Source: a bacterium (GTDB lineage Bacteria; Chloroflexota; Anaerolineae; Caldilineales; Caldilineaceae). Taken from it: DNA of 64,000 nt. The stretch is taken from positions 1-64,000 of the forward strand of contig WGMT01000088.1 in the NCBI GenBank assembly GCA_016124945.1, written 5' to 3'. Positions within the stretch are counted from its first letter, which is position 1. Every line of letters begins with the position of its first letter. The translations under genes were made by a program, and so were the position numbers. This document shows, in pieces, positions 6,971 through 15,836 of the stretch. A model generated the notes under the pieces. That model did not search any database. It worked only from the letters and a program-made list of their open reading frames with translations, and was not told where the DNA came from.

Positions 6971-7875
6971 GGGGTCTCCTTTGCGGGTGGGGAGAAGACG
7001 GTGGACATTGCCTGCGCCAAGTGTACCATACTCTCCTGGGTGGCCTGCTCGAAATCAGGTTCGGCCAGTTCGAGGAGGAGCACGCCGTCGAAATCCAGCG
7101 CAGCCAGCTTACGCATGACCATTTCAAAGTCGATGATGCCACGCCCAACGCCACGGTGATCACGCAGATCGGCGGGGAGCACGTCGTGCACATGCAGGTG
7201 ACGGATCCACGGGCCGATGGCGTCGATCATCTGGGCCAGGCGGGCGTTGTAGTCGGCCGCACCCGCTTCGCCGTCCAATGCGAAGATGCCGTCGCTCTGA
7301 TACCAGTAGGCAATGTGACCGACGTCGAGCGTGGCCCCTACAGCGGGGTGATCAACGGCAGCGAGCAGACTGCTGTGTTCCACCGGGTCGCAGGGATAGC
7401 GCCAATTTTCCAATCCCACGCTTGTCCCCGCGCGGGCAGCGACGTCGCCCAGGCTGCGCAACGCCGCCACCAGCCGCGCGGTGAAGTCCCCTTCGTTGAT
7501 GCTGCTATGGCGCAGCGGCGCATGGACCGTCACCACTTCGACGCCCAGTTCCGCGGCAGATTCCACGGCCAGCCCAATCTGGCGGCGCGCCTCGCGCTCA
7601 ATGTAAGGGTTGGGCGACACCAGCGGCACATCCACAAAAGGCGCATGCATCACAGCGCGGCCAAAGCGGCTACGAATCTGGCGCGCCGCCGCCTTCTGCG
7701 CGTCGTTCAATTCATCCCACAAAAAAGTCAGCGTCGCCCGGCCATCGTGACGGCGCAGCGGGTGAGCGATGAAGGTAAACGCATCGACGCCCATCGCCAA
7801 CGCCATGTCGGCGGCGCGATTCAAGTCATCGGAGGCGAATTTTTCAATCGCCAGAGCAATGTTGGCGCGGTTCAC
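6967..7875 (-). CDS. Sugar phosphate isomerase/epimerase (xylose isomerase-like TIM barrel)
   Basis: This 302-residue protein belongs to the AP-endonuclease-2 TIM-barrel superfamily. Visible motifs are VVTVHAPLRH, a metal Glu in VGLENWRYP, the ATLDVGHIAYW strand (Asp/His ligands), and IRHLHVHDVLPADLRDHRGVGRG with paired His ligands, followed by LLLELAEPD. Relatives isomerise or epimerise ketoses or act as inosose dehydratases. It follows the peptide/oligosaccharide-type importer genes and overlaps the phosphodiesterase gene by 4 nt, so it probably acts on the imported compound or its breakdown product. Confidence 0.85.
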   Translation of the reverse strand: MNRANIALAIEKFASDDLNRAADMALAMGVDAFTFIAHPLRRHDGRATLTFLWDELNDAQKAAARQIRSRFGRAVMHAPFVDVPLVSPNPYIEREARRQIGLAVESAAELGVEVVTVHAPLRHSSINEGDFTARLVAALRSLGDVAARAGTSVGLENWRYPCDPVEHSSLLAAVDHPAVGATLDVGHIAYWYQSDGIFALDGEAGAADYNARLAQMIDAIGPWIRHLHVHDVLPADLRDHRGVGRGIIDFEMVMRKLAALDFDGVLLLELAEPDFEQATQESMVHLAQAMSTVFSPPAKETP

Positions 7876-7896
7876 AGGGGTGATCCTTTCAGATGA

Positions 7897-8034
7897 GACG
7901 GACGATGGACGATGGACGACGGACGACGGACGACGGATGGTGAGTTCGCTTTACTGCGGCAAGATTCTTGCCGCCACAGTGACAGACTTAACGTCAGTCG
8001 TCTGTCGTCCATCATCCGTCGTCCATCGTCCATC
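7897..8034. repeat. Nested inverted repeat built from two six-unit heptamer arrays
   Basis: Six 7-mers (GACGGAC/GATGGAC type) at 7897-7938 face six complementary 7-mers (GTCCATC/GTCCGTC type) at 7993-8034. Between them is a compact hairpin GCGGCAAGATTCTTGCCGC. The second array abuts the stop codon (8035-8037) of the binding-protein gene on the minus strand. It separates that gene from the downstream isomerase gene and may attenuate or protect mRNA. Confidence 0.92.
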
Positions 8035-9684
8035 CTACGCGTCAAACGACAGATTGTACGCGCGGAAATCCGAGTAGTAGAACGGGTACGGGCTCCAGTT
8101 CACCGTCTTGTTGACGCCGTAGTTTTCTACAGGAATGTAGAGGACGGTGCCTGGGGCCTGGCGTTCAAAGATGTCGAGCATGGCCTGGTAATTTTCGTAG
8201 CGTTTCTGCATATCGAGGATGGCACGCGCTTCTTCGCCCAGGCGGTTGAACTCGGGATCGGCGTCCCAGAAGTTGCGCTGCACCGACGTCTGCGCGCCCC
8301 ATGAGCGCCAGAGACAGCCGTCGGGGTCGGCCAACACCGACGAGTTCGACCAGTTGGCCACCATGCTCTCTTCCGGCGGGATCGATTCGCCGGGCTGACG
8401 CAGGCGGATTTCGGCGTTGATGCCTACGGCCTTCCACATCTCTACAATCGCCTGGCCTGCCTGTAGGCCGTTGGTGTAGTAGGCGGCCTCGGTTTCGTAG
8501 TTGATCACCGAACCGTCGTAGCTGGATTCGCTCACCAACTGGCGGGCCAGTTCAGGATCGTAGGCAGTGAGAGGGCGGTCGGGATTGTAGAGTGGGCCGT
8601 ATTCATCGAACTGGTGACCGCGCAGCGGCACGGCGCGTCCTTCCCACAGGGTGTCGATGAGCAACTGGCGATCAATGGCGGCGTTCATGGCCTGGCGCAG
8701 CTTTTCGTCGGCGAGGACGGGGTGCTTGGTGTTGTAGCGGATCACGTGCATGTTGGCCAGCGGAATGTCGCGCACGTCCACCGTGTCACTGGTGCGCAGC
8801 GTAGGCATCTGATCGGGCGGGATGTTGGTGATGAGCTGGACTTCGTTGTTGATCAGCGCCGTCACACGGGTCGACGATTCGGGGATAACACGGAAGATCA
8901 GCTCCTTCACCGGCGGCAATTCTTCCCAGTACGCCTCGTTGACGGCCAACACCAGCTCATCGTCCGGAGACAGGGTGACGACCTTGAATGGGCCGGTGCC
9001 GATGGGGTTGTTGGCAAACTGCTCATCGCCGCCGATGGCTTCGATGTGGGCTTTGGGCACGATCCATGAGGCCCATGAGGCCAGCCGCTGCTCGATCAGC
9101 GGATCAGGCTGGTTGGTCTCGATACGCACCGTCAGCGGATCGACCACCACCACGTTGGCGAAGGTGCGGAAGTAGCCCTGTGCGCTGGAGAGGATCGAGT
9201 CGGGATTGTTGATGCGATCAAAGGTGTACTTCACGTCCTCGGCGGTGAAGGGATCGCCGTTGTGGAAGGTGACGCCTTCGCGCAAGTTCAGCACCAACGC
9301 CAGATCGCCGTCACGTTCCCAAGAGAGAGCAAGGGCGGGCTTCAGCTTGTTGTCGTCGAGGAAATCGCGGCGGATCAACGTGTCGTAGATGTTGTAGGTG
9401 ACACGGGTGCCCACGTTGCTCAACTCGTCGGCAGGGTCGAGGCCGCCAGGCAGCCCCTGCACACCCACAACAAGACGGTCACGCGTAATGCCAGTTTGCG
9501 GCGCGTAGCCGTAGACGGTGGGGTCGGTGGCCATAGCTTCGGCAGCGGCGGCTTCGGTGGGTGCGGCGGCAGGCGCGGCAGGCGAGGCCGGGGCACAGGC
9601 GGCCAGCAGCGACACACCTGCCGTCAACGCCATGCCGTGTAAAAAGCGGCGGCGCGACATCCTGGGGGAAAGATTTTGCGTCAT
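8035..9684 (-). CDS. ABC transporter substrate-binding protein, family 5 (peptide/oligosaccharide type), Tat lipoprotein
   Basis: This 549-residue extracytoplasmic receptor has the N-terminus SRRRFLHGMALTAGVSLLAAC, which combines a twin-arginine motif with a lipobox (LAAC). A low-complexity Ala/Pro linker follows. The core shows the SBP family-5 hallmarks LVLNLREGVTFHNGDPFTAE and AEDVKYTFDRI. The family binds di- and oligopeptides, nickel or oligosaccharides. It is downstream of two cognate permease genes (gaps of 52 and 208 nt), but no ATPase gene is in this operon. It probably uses ATPases encoded elsewhere, for example those at 30.5-32.5 kb. Confidence 0.92.
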   Translation of the reverse strand: MTQNLSPRMSRRRFLHGMALTAGVSLLAACAPASPAAPAAAPTEAAAAEAMATDPTVYGYAPQTGITRDRLVVGVQGLPGGLDPADELSNVGTRVTYNIYDTLIRRDFLDDNKLKPALALSWERDGDLALVLNLREGVTFHNGDPFTAEDVKYTFDRINNPDSILSSAQGYFRTFANVVVVDPLTVRIETNQPDPLIEQRLASWASWIVPKAHIEAIGGDEQFANNPIGTGPFKVVTLSPDDELVLAVNEAYWEELPPVKELIFRVIPESSTRVTALINNEVQLITNIPPDQMPTLRTSDTVDVRDIPLANMHVIRYNTKHPVLADEKLRQAMNAAIDRQLLIDTLWEGRAVPLRGHQFDEYGPLYNPDRPLTAYDPELARQLVSESSYDGSVINYETEAAYYTNGLQAGQAIVEMWKAVGINAEIRLRQPGESIPPEESMVANWSNSSVLADPDGCLWRSWGAQTSVQRNFWDADPEFNRLGEEARAILDMQKRYENYQAMLDIFERQAPGTVLYIPVENYGVNKTVNWSPYPFYYSDFRAYNLSFDA

Positions 9685-9735
9685 GCAGAAAGCTCCTTTG
9701 ATGTGGTGACTGATGGGTGAGGGACAACAGAAAAA

Positions 9736-10686
9736 TCATCGGCGCAGCGTCGGATCGAGGAGATCGCGCAGCCAGTCGCCGAGGAGACTGATGGCAGTGG
9801 TGAGCAGCACAATGGCAACGCCGGGCAAAACGCCGACCCACCAGGCGGTGCTGAGGTAGTCGCGTCCTTCGCCGAGCATGGCACCCCAGGCCGGGGTGGG
9901 CGGCTGAATGCCCAGGCCCAGGAACGAGAGCGACGATTCGAGCAGGATGATGCTGGTCATGTCGAAGGTGGCGAGGACAATCATGGGGGCGGCAATGTTG
10001 GGCAGGATGTGGCGCAACATGATGCGGTGGGGCGGCGCGCCGATGGCCCGCGCCGCCAGCACATATTGCTGTTCACGCGTGCTCAACACCTGTCCACGGG
10101 CGAGGCGGGTGTAGCTGGCCCACCCCGAAAACCCCGCCACCAGGACAAGCACCGTCAGGCTGCTGCCAAAGATGGCGATCACCGTCAGCGCGATGACAAG
10201 AAAGGGCAGCGCAATGTAGGCGTCGACCAGGAACATGAAGCCCTCTTCAACGAAGCCGCCCAGGAAACCCGCCAGCAGCCCCGAAATCGTCCCCGCGACA
10301 AGGCCGATGAGCGCGCCGATGAAGCCAATCGCCAAAGAGACGCGTGCGCCGTAGATCAGGCGGCTGAGCATGTCCCGTCCTAGCGGATCGGTGCCCAGGG
10401 GGTAATCGGCTACACCACCCGTCCACCCCAGCGGGGGCGAGAGGCGGGCGCGCAGGTCCATTTGCACAGGATCGTGGGGAGCCAGCCAGTCGGCAAAGAG
10501 CGCACTGAGCACAAAGACGCCCAAGATCACAAAGCAGAAGATCACCGTCAGCGACTGTCGGCCGCGGCGGCGGTTGCGCCGCGCGCGGCGCAACCGATTG
10601 ATCCAGGCGCGCCAGGGCGCGGGGGCGTCTACGCTGCCTTCTTCGCTGCACGTTGACGTCCGATCAAGTACCATTCGCTCACTCAT
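9736..10686 (-). CDS. ABC transporter permease, DppC/OppC type
   Basis: This 316-residue inner-membrane permease begins with a long cytoplasmic tail rich in Arg (NRLRRARRNRRRGRQS), then a first helix and the characteristic HDPVQMDLRARLSPP...YPLGTDPLGRDMLSRLIYGARVSL block of OppC proteins. The coupling (EAA) loop is YVLAARAIGAPPHRIMLRHILPN. It forms the channel with the DppB-type protein encoded upstream and serves the Tat-exported receptor downstream. Confidence 0.93.
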   Translation of the reverse strand: MSERMVLDRTSTCSEEGSVDAPAPWRAWINRLRRARRNRRRGRQSLTVIFCFVILGVFVLSALFADWLAPHDPVQMDLRARLSPPLGWTGGVADYPLGTDPLGRDMLSRLIYGARVSLAIGFIGALIGLVAGTISGLLAGFLGGFVEEGFMFLVDAYIALPFLVIALTVIAIFGSSLTVLVLVAGFSGWASYTRLARGQVLSTREQQYVLAARAIGAPPHRIMLRHILPNIAAPMIVLATFDMTSIILLESSLSFLGLGIQPPTPAWGAMLGEGRDYLSTAWWVGVLPGVAIVLLTTAISLLGDWLRDLLDPTLRR

Positions 10687-10874
10687 TCAGATCTCCCAAG
10701 ATTTTTTTGTGGACACGGACTGAAGGGAAGGCGGATTTCAGAAATAGAATGCGGATTTAGCAGCGGAACCCCTCCCCAACCTGCCCCGAGATCGTTCTGT
10801 TTGAGGACTTGTTCAGCGAGTGAGGCGGGGAGGGAGCCGTTGTCGCGTTGACGAAGTGATGCTACATTGGACAT

Positions 10875-10895
10875 CCCCAGTCCCCAATCCCCAAT
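10875..10895. repeat. Heptamer array on the DppB stop codon
   Basis: Three tandem units CCCCAGT, CCCCAAT, CCCCAAT on the plus strand, read ATTGGGG on the coding strand. The array runs into the TGA stop codon (10895-10897) of the minus-strand permease gene. Confidence 0.85.
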
Positions 10896-11815
10896 CAATG
10901 CTGCATCGGAATCCGCGGATCGATGACGCCGTAGATCACGTCGATGATGAAGTTGACGGCCACCACCGACGCCGCCACCAAGAGGACGATCCCCTGGATC
11001 AGTGGGTAGTCGCGAATGGCGATGGCACGCACGGCGAAGCGCCCGATCCCCGGCCAGGCGAAGACCGTCTCGGTGATGGCCGCGCCGCCGATGAGTACAC
11101 CCACCGACAGGCCGATTAAGGTGACCACGGGGATGGCGGCATTGCGCAGGCAGTGACGGATGATGCTCTGGCTACGGCTCAGTCCTTTGGCGCGGGCGGT
11201 GCGTACGTAGTCCTGGTTCATCACTTCGAGCAGTGAGGATCGGGTCATGCGCGCCAGGCTGGAGAGCAAGCCGGTAGAGAGCGTCAACGCCGGCAGAATC
11301 AGATGCTGCCAGCTTTCTCGCCCAGAACTGGGAAGCAGGCGCAGATGAAGGCTAAAGACGAGGATGAGCAGAATCCCCACAAAAAAGTTAGGCGCGGACT
11401 GCCCCAGAAACGCCCCTGCCATGAGGAAGCGATCCCAGGCGCTGTTGTGGTTGAGCGCGGCCAGCACACCGGCAGGAATGCCGATGAGCAACGCCAACCC
11501 CACGGCAACCAATCCCAATTGCAATGTAGCTGTCAGACGCAGACCGATGAGTTCGGTCACCGGGCGTTTTTCGCTCAGCGAAACGCCGAAATCGCCACCG
11601 GCCAGATTGGCGAAGTAGCGTACATACTGCACCGGCATCGGCTGATCCAGCCCGTAACGCTGTCGGAAGTTTTCCATTTGCTCGGGGGTAGCGTCATCGG
11701 GCAGCATCGCCTGCGCCGGATCACCAGTGAGGCGTAGCGCAATGAAGACAAGTGTCACTACCAGCCACAGGGTTACAACACCGCGCACAAAGCGCTTGAG
11801 AACGTAGCGCGTCAA
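10895..11815 (-). CDS. ABC transporter permease, DppB/OppB type
   Basis: This 306-residue permease begins MTRYVLKRFVRGVVTLWLVV, the typical OppB start. Further family features are LTGDPAQAMLPDDATPEQ, RYGLDQPMPVQYVRYFANLAGGDFGVSL and the EAA loop YVRTARAKGLSRSQSIIRHCLRNA. It is probably the first gene of the minus-strand operon. The 208-nt gap to the next permease gene holds a heptamer array and no gene. Confidence 0.93.
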   Translation of the reverse strand: MTRYVLKRFVRGVVTLWLVVTLVFIALRLTGDPAQAMLPDDATPEQMENFRQRYGLDQPMPVQYVRYFANLAGGDFGVSLSEKRPVTELIGLRLTATLQLGLVAVGLALLIGIPAGVLAALNHNSAWDRFLMAGAFLGQSAPNFFVGILLILVFSLHLRLLPSSGRESWQHLILPALTLSTGLLSSLARMTRSSLLEVMNQDYVRTARAKGLSRSQSIIRHCLRNAAIPVVTLIGLSVGVLIGGAAITETVFAWPGIGRFAVRAIAIRDYPLIQGIVLLVAASVVAVNFIIDVIYGVIDPRIPMQH

Positions 11816-11844
11816 AAGTGTTCCTCTCGTTTCGCTAAAATTAC

Positions 11845-11860
11845 ATTGATATACATCAAT
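11845..11860. promoter_or_regulatory. Inverted repeat upstream of the importer operon, possible operator
   Basis: The sequence ATTGAT-ATAC-ATCAAT lies 30 nt upstream of the DppB ATG in the 245-bp spacer shared with the divergent GAPDH gene. It is AT-rich and symmetric. A regulator cannot be named. Confidence 0.35.
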
Positions 11861-12060
11861 TTATTCTCCCCAGGTTAATCTTTGGGGGGCAAAGAGTTAA
11901 AAAGCAGGCAACAGAAGATTAACGGCACGTAAACATAAATTTTTTGTGTCAACAGGTGTAACTGCAACTTAGTTCGCGATACATAGAGCCAATGTACGCG
12001 ACCTGAGACAATCGAGATGACAAAGCGCCTGTATAACCAAGGAATCAGGAAACAACCTAT

Positions 12061-13071
12061 ATGACTACACGCATTGGGATCAACGGATTTGGCCGCATTG
12101 GCCGCCTGACCTTCCGCCACTTTATGGAGATGCAGCATGACGCTGTCGAAGTCGTTGCCGTCAATGACATCGTTCCACTGGACAACCTGGCCTATCTTCT
12201 GCGTCACGACTCGGTCTACAACGCGCCCAGAGCCGAAATCCGCGCCGACGGCGATAGGTTGCACTGGAACGAGAAGACGATCCGCTTCTGCTCCGAAAAA
12301 GATCCGGCAAAGCTGCCCTGGCGCGATCTGGGCGTGGCTCTGGTGATCGAAGCCAGCGGCCTCTTTACGGCGCGCGACAAAGCGGCGCAACACCTCGAAG
12401 CCGGGGCGCAGCGTGTGATCGTCTCCGCGCCGTCGAAGGGGGCGGATCTCACCGTCTGTATGGGTGTGAACGAGCAAAAGTTCGATCCAGCCAACCACCA
12501 TGTGATTTCGAATGCGTCGTGCACCACCAATTGTCTGGCCCCAGTGGCCAAGGTGCTCAACGACGAATTCGGCATTATCAGCGGGCTGCTCACGACGGTC
12601 CACGCCTACACGAGTTCACAGGGGATCGTGGACAGCCCCGCCAAAAAGTGGCGACGTGGCCGCGCCGCCGCCGTCTCGATTGTGCCCACGACGACGGGGG
12701 CTGCTACCGCCACCAGTGAAGTAATCCCCGAACTAGAGGGCAAGCTCGACGGCCTGGCCATGCGCGTGCCCACGCCCAGCGGCTCGATTATTGATTTCAC
12801 CTTTCAAAGCGAAAAGGCGCTGGACGCCGACGCCATCAACAATGCCCTGCGTCGCGCCGCCGACAGCGAGCAGATGCGCGGCGTCCTCGGCGTCAGCGAC
12901 GACGAACTCGTCTCCGCCGACATTATCGGCAGCACCTTCTCAGCCCTGGTTGATGCGCCGTCTACCATGTCCTTGCAGGAGCACACAGGCAAAGTGCTGG
13001 CTTGGTACGACAACGAGTGGGGATATGCCCGGCGTGTGGCGGATCTAGCGATTTATGTTAGTGATTCGTGA
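12061..13071 (+). CDS. gap: Type I glyceraldehyde-3-phosphate dehydrogenase
   Basis: This 336-residue glycolytic enzyme converts glyceraldehyde 3-phosphate to 1,3-bisphosphoglycerate in the cytoplasm. It begins TTRIGINGFGRIGRLTFR (Rossmann motif); AVNDI (D36) points to NAD rather than NADP. The catalytic motif is SNASCTTNC with C154. The S-loop and substrate-binding residues (HAYTSSQ, TTGAA, LDGLAMRVPTPSGSI) and the C-terminal WYDNEWGYARRV are intact. Full length for the family. The stop codon TGA (13069-13071) lies within a 7-bp repeat array. Confidence 0.97.
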   Translation: MTTRIGINGFGRIGRLTFRHFMEMQHDAVEVVAVNDIVPLDNLAYLLRHDSVYNAPRAEIRADGDRLHWNEKTIRFCSEKDPAKLPWRDLGVALVIEASGLFTARDKAAQHLEAGAQRVIVSAPSKGADLTVCMGVNEQKFDPANHHVISNASCTTNCLAPVAKVLNDEFGIISGLLTTVHAYTSSQGIVDSPAKKWRRGRAAAVSIVPTTTGAATATSEVIPELEGKLDGLAMRVPTPSGSIIDFTFQSEKALDADAINNALRRAADSEQMRGVLGVSDDELVSADIIGSTFSALVDAPSTMSLQEHTGKVLAWYDNEWGYARRVADLAIYVSDS

Positions 13072-13095
13072 CTGGTGATTGGTGACTGGTGATTG
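13061..13095. repeat. Heptamer array on the gap stop codon
   Basis: Five tandem units GTGATTC, GTGACTG, GTGATTG, GTGACTG, GTGATTG. The gap stop codon TGA is in the second unit. Every unit carries TGA, so all three frames are closed. Confidence 0.92.
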
Positions 13096-13156
13096 GGAAG
13101 AATGATCGGCGTTTCTGTCGTGATCACCAATTCCTACGCAAAGAAAGGACACAAAC

Positions 13157-13717
13157 ATGGCAAGCAAAGAGAAGACCCCGCCGATGAAGAGCAGCAACGA
13201 GGCCAGCGAAAAGCAGTTGCAGTTGGCCAAGGAGCAAGGAAAGGCCTACCGCAAAGCCCTGGATGAGATGGCCAAACACGAAGCCGATATAGGCGAGATG
13301 AAGCCTGCAGGTAATTTCGTTGTGGCGTTAGCTGTGGAAGAAGCAGAGGGCATGTACCACAAGGTCGATGGAAAGCTGGAGTGGCAAGAGCCCGACAAAG
13401 AGAATGTACACATTGAGATCACAGCCTTCGACGCCGCCGATGGCCGTTTTATCCCTGAGTTGACGGTACACGTGACGGTAAGCGATGAAGACGGCAAGCA
13501 GGTGGGGCGATATCAACAACCATTCCTGTGGCATCCGTGGCTTTATCACTATGGCCGCAACTGGCAGTTGCCGGGTGATGGAAACTACACCGTGAAAGTA
13601 GAGATCGACGCACCGGAGTTTGGCCGCCACGATAAAGAAAATGGCAAACGCTATGCTGAACCCGTAGAAGTCGTCTTCGAAAATGTGGAGATCGAAACCG
13701 GCCGAAAGTTGTCGTAA
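13157..13717 (+). CDS. Tp34/P19-like beta-sandwich protein, cytoplasmic (possible metal binding)
   Basis: This 186-residue protein lacks a signal peptide. After a charged helical N-terminus (about 55 residues, KEKTPPMKSSNEASEKQLQL...) it has FVVALAVEEAEGMYHKVDGK, ENVHIEITAFDAADGRFIPEL, WHPWLYHYGRNWQLPGDG and NYTVKVEIDAPEFGRHDKEN. The H-P-x2-YHYG...PGDG-x-Y-x-V pattern resembles periplasmic iron-binding P19/Tp34 proteins (Iron_transport family), but those are exported and this one is not. It ends directly at the ATG of the AI-2E permease gene (TAA-ATG, no gap), so the two are co-translated. The family link is tentative and the function unknown. Confidence 0.6.
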   Translation: MASKEKTPPMKSSNEASEKQLQLAKEQGKAYRKALDEMAKHEADIGEMKPAGNFVVALAVEEAEGMYHKVDGKLEWQEPDKENVHIEITAFDAADGRFIPELTVHVTVSDEDGKQVGRYQQPFLWHPWLYHYGRNWQLPGDGNYTVKVEIDAPEFGRHDKENGKRYAEPVEVVFENVEIETGRKLS

Positions 13718-14851
13718 ATGAGTAGCACACATCTTCCCAATCAGATTCCGCGACAGGCCGAGAAAGAGACATACCCCCACACGGCGCAACAAGAATCCTT
13801 CCTGCGGCGCACGCTGATCGTTGTCACCGTCACCGCGGTGGCGCTGGTGCTGCTCTGGCTGCTCTGGCAAGCACTGGATCTGGTGCTACTGATCTTCGGG
13901 GGAATCCTGTTGGCCGTCTTCTTACGGGCGCTTTCAAATAGCTTGAAGCGCTTCACCCACCTGCCCGATAAGGTTTCATTGGTGGTGGTGCTTGTCCTCT
14001 TGCTAGCGCTGATCGGTGGCACCATCTGGCTGATGGGGCCACGCCTCACCTCCCAATTTAGCCAGTTGACACAGGACGTGGACAGCGCCGCCGCCGAGGT
14101 GCGGCGGGCGCTGCTCCCGTACAGTTGGGGGCAGCAGTTGCTGCGCTGGCTGCCGCCGATGGAACAACTGATCCAAGAGGCGCAGAGAGGGCTGACCAGC
14201 GGCGGCATTTTCTCGCGCGTCACCGGCATCGCCTCACGTACGCTGGAGGTGCTAAGCAACATTGCCGTGGTGATCTTCGTCGGGCTCTTCTTTGCCTTCG
14301 ACCCCGGCCTCTACATGCGCGGACTTGTGCAACTCTTCCCTCACAACCGACGCCGGCGGATCTGGGAAGTGTTGCGCGCACAAGAACACATGCTACGCTG
14401 GTGGCTGTTGGGCACGCTCATCTCTATGGTGCTTGCCGGGGTGTCAAGTGGGATCGCGTTGTGGCTGTTGGGGGTGCCCCTAGCCGTAACGCTGGGGCTA
14501 CTAATGGGGATCTTTCAGTTCGTGCCGTTGATTGGCCCACTGGTGGCCACGGTGCCTGCCGTACTCATCGCCTTCACCGTCAGCCCACAGACTGCCCTCT
14601 GGGTGATCATTGTCTACGAGATCATCCAGATCATCGAAGGCAACGTGATCTTGCCTATCATTCTAGAAAAGGCCGCCGAAATCCCCCCGGCCGTCACCAT
14701 CACCGCACAGGTGTTGCTGGGCGTCCTTGCCGGCACACTGGGTATCATTGTGGCCACCCCACTCGTTGCCTCACTCCTGATCATCGTGCAGATGCTCTAC
14801 GTCAGCGATGTCCTCGGCGATAGGATGGCGTTGGAGAAGACGGAGAATTGA
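13718..14851 (+). CDS. AI-2E family membrane permease
   Basis: This 377-residue integral membrane protein has about eight transmembrane helices. Two early ones are near residues 30-70, a large soluble-looking middle segment follows (PRLTSQFSQLTQDVDSAAAE), and a conserved C-terminal half contains GLLMGIFQFVPLIGPLVATVPA and IIQIIEGNVILPIILEKAAE. These are signature stretches of the AI-2E exporter family, whose members include TqsA and Na+/H+ antiporters, so the substrate is open. The start codon follows the preceding stop codon directly. Confidence 0.88.
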   Translation: MSSTHLPNQIPRQAEKETYPHTAQQESFLRRTLIVVTVTAVALVLLWLLWQALDLVLLIFGGILLAVFLRALSNSLKRFTHLPDKVSLVVVLVLLLALIGGTIWLMGPRLTSQFSQLTQDVDSAAAEVRRALLPYSWGQQLLRWLPPMEQLIQEAQRGLTSGGIFSRVTGIASRTLEVLSNIAVVIFVGLFFAFDPGLYMRGLVQLFPHNRRRRIWEVLRAQEHMLRWWLLGTLISMVLAGVSSGIALWLLGVPLAVTLGLLMGIFQFVPLIGPLVATVPAVLIAFTVSPQTALWVIIVYEIIQIIEGNVILPIILEKAAEIPPAVTITAQVLLGVLAGTLGIIVATPLVASLLIIVQMLYVSDVLGDRMALEKTEN

Positions 14852-14881
14852 CGATTTTTAACATCTTTACCATTCATTCAT

Positions 14882-15694
14882 TCAGATGATCACCTGTTTG
14901 AGATACACCACACTCTCCGCCACCCAGGCATCTTCCTTCGCAACCGTCTGCGTCATCTCTGCTTCGGGGGCGGGCCAGAGTTCAAGGATGGCGTTGAAGC
15001 GGCGACCAAAGCCATGCAGCCGCGCCAGCAGCACGGGGACATCGAGCATGCCCTGCCCGGCCGGCGCGCCGCTGATCCCGAAACCCATGTTGTGATCCAC
15101 ACGGCGGATGGTGAAATCCTTGATGTGCAGGTTCACCACATAGGGCCCCAGCGTCTCGATCACCACGTCCGGCCCTTCCAGCGAACCGAACGAATTGACC
15201 GTATCCAGGCAGATGCCAAGGTGCGTGCTGTCCACCGCTTTGAGGATCTCGACAAAGGTGGCGGCTTTGAAGCGATCATGGTTTTCAATCGCCACTGTCA
15301 CGTCCGCCGCCTCAAATTCAGGGAGGATTGCGCGCATCGTCTCGATTACCTCGTCTACGCCTGGGTGGTGTGTTGCCGTGTCGATCACCACACGCAGGAC
15401 GGACGATTCCGCCATCTGCGCAACTTGCAGGTAGCGACGCAGATGATCCGGCGCGATGCCGCGTGTCCCCACCTCAACAGCCACATCCAGCCGCCGCGCC
15501 TCATCCAGCAACGCCTGCAACGCCGCCGAAGACAGCCCATCCAGGGGCAGATTGTCGGCAATCTGCACCAGATGCAGCCCTAAGTCGGCGGCTCGGCGCA
15601 AGAAGGCGAAGCCATCCATTGGCTTGTCTACGGGGTAACCGGGTACGCCGATGGCCCAGGCGTAGGCGTAGGTTCCCAAACCGAGTGTTGTCAC
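14882..15694 (-). CDS. Sugar phosphate isomerase/epimerase (TIM barrel)
   Basis: This 270-residue single-domain TIM barrel of the xylose-isomerase-like superfamily shows LGLGTYAYAWAIG, VEVGTRGI, VAIENHDRFKAATFVEIL (metal Glu), LGICLDTVNSFGSLEG (Asp) and VVNLHIKDFTIRRVDHNMGFGISG (His-x-Lys-Asp), ending NAILELWPAPEAE. Relatives include hexulose-6-phosphate 3-epimerases. It stands alone and is convergent with the AI-2E gene, 30 nt apart, with no hairpin between them. Confidence 0.85.
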   Translation of the reverse strand: MTTLGLGTYAYAWAIGVPGYPVDKPMDGFAFLRRAADLGLHLVQIADNLPLDGLSSAALQALLDEARRLDVAVEVGTRGIAPDHLRRYLQVAQMAESSVLRVVIDTATHHPGVDEVIETMRAILPEFEAADVTVAIENHDRFKAATFVEILKAVDSTHLGICLDTVNSFGSLEGPDVVIETLGPYVVNLHIKDFTIRRVDHNMGFGISGAPAGQGMLDVPVLLARLHGFGRRFNAILELWPAPEAEMTQTVAKEDAWVAESVVYLKQVII

Positions 15695-15836
15695 CCATCT
15701 CCTCCTTCAACAGTGGCAGCCCATTCCCATTTTCTATCGTTGGGACGATTCTGTCACGCACATTCTCTATAGTCAAGATGTAGCCGTCCTCCACGCCGTA
15801 CACTGATTCCACCTCAATAATCTATAGGAGGCTGTT

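Noticed and set aside
7897-8034. Possible CRISPR array because of regular short repeats
   Set aside because: Units are contiguous 7-mers without spacers and are mirrored; no cas gene nearby.
10683-10898. Small minus-strand frame between the two permease genes
   Set aside because: It is the translated heptamer array plus spacer; no protein features.
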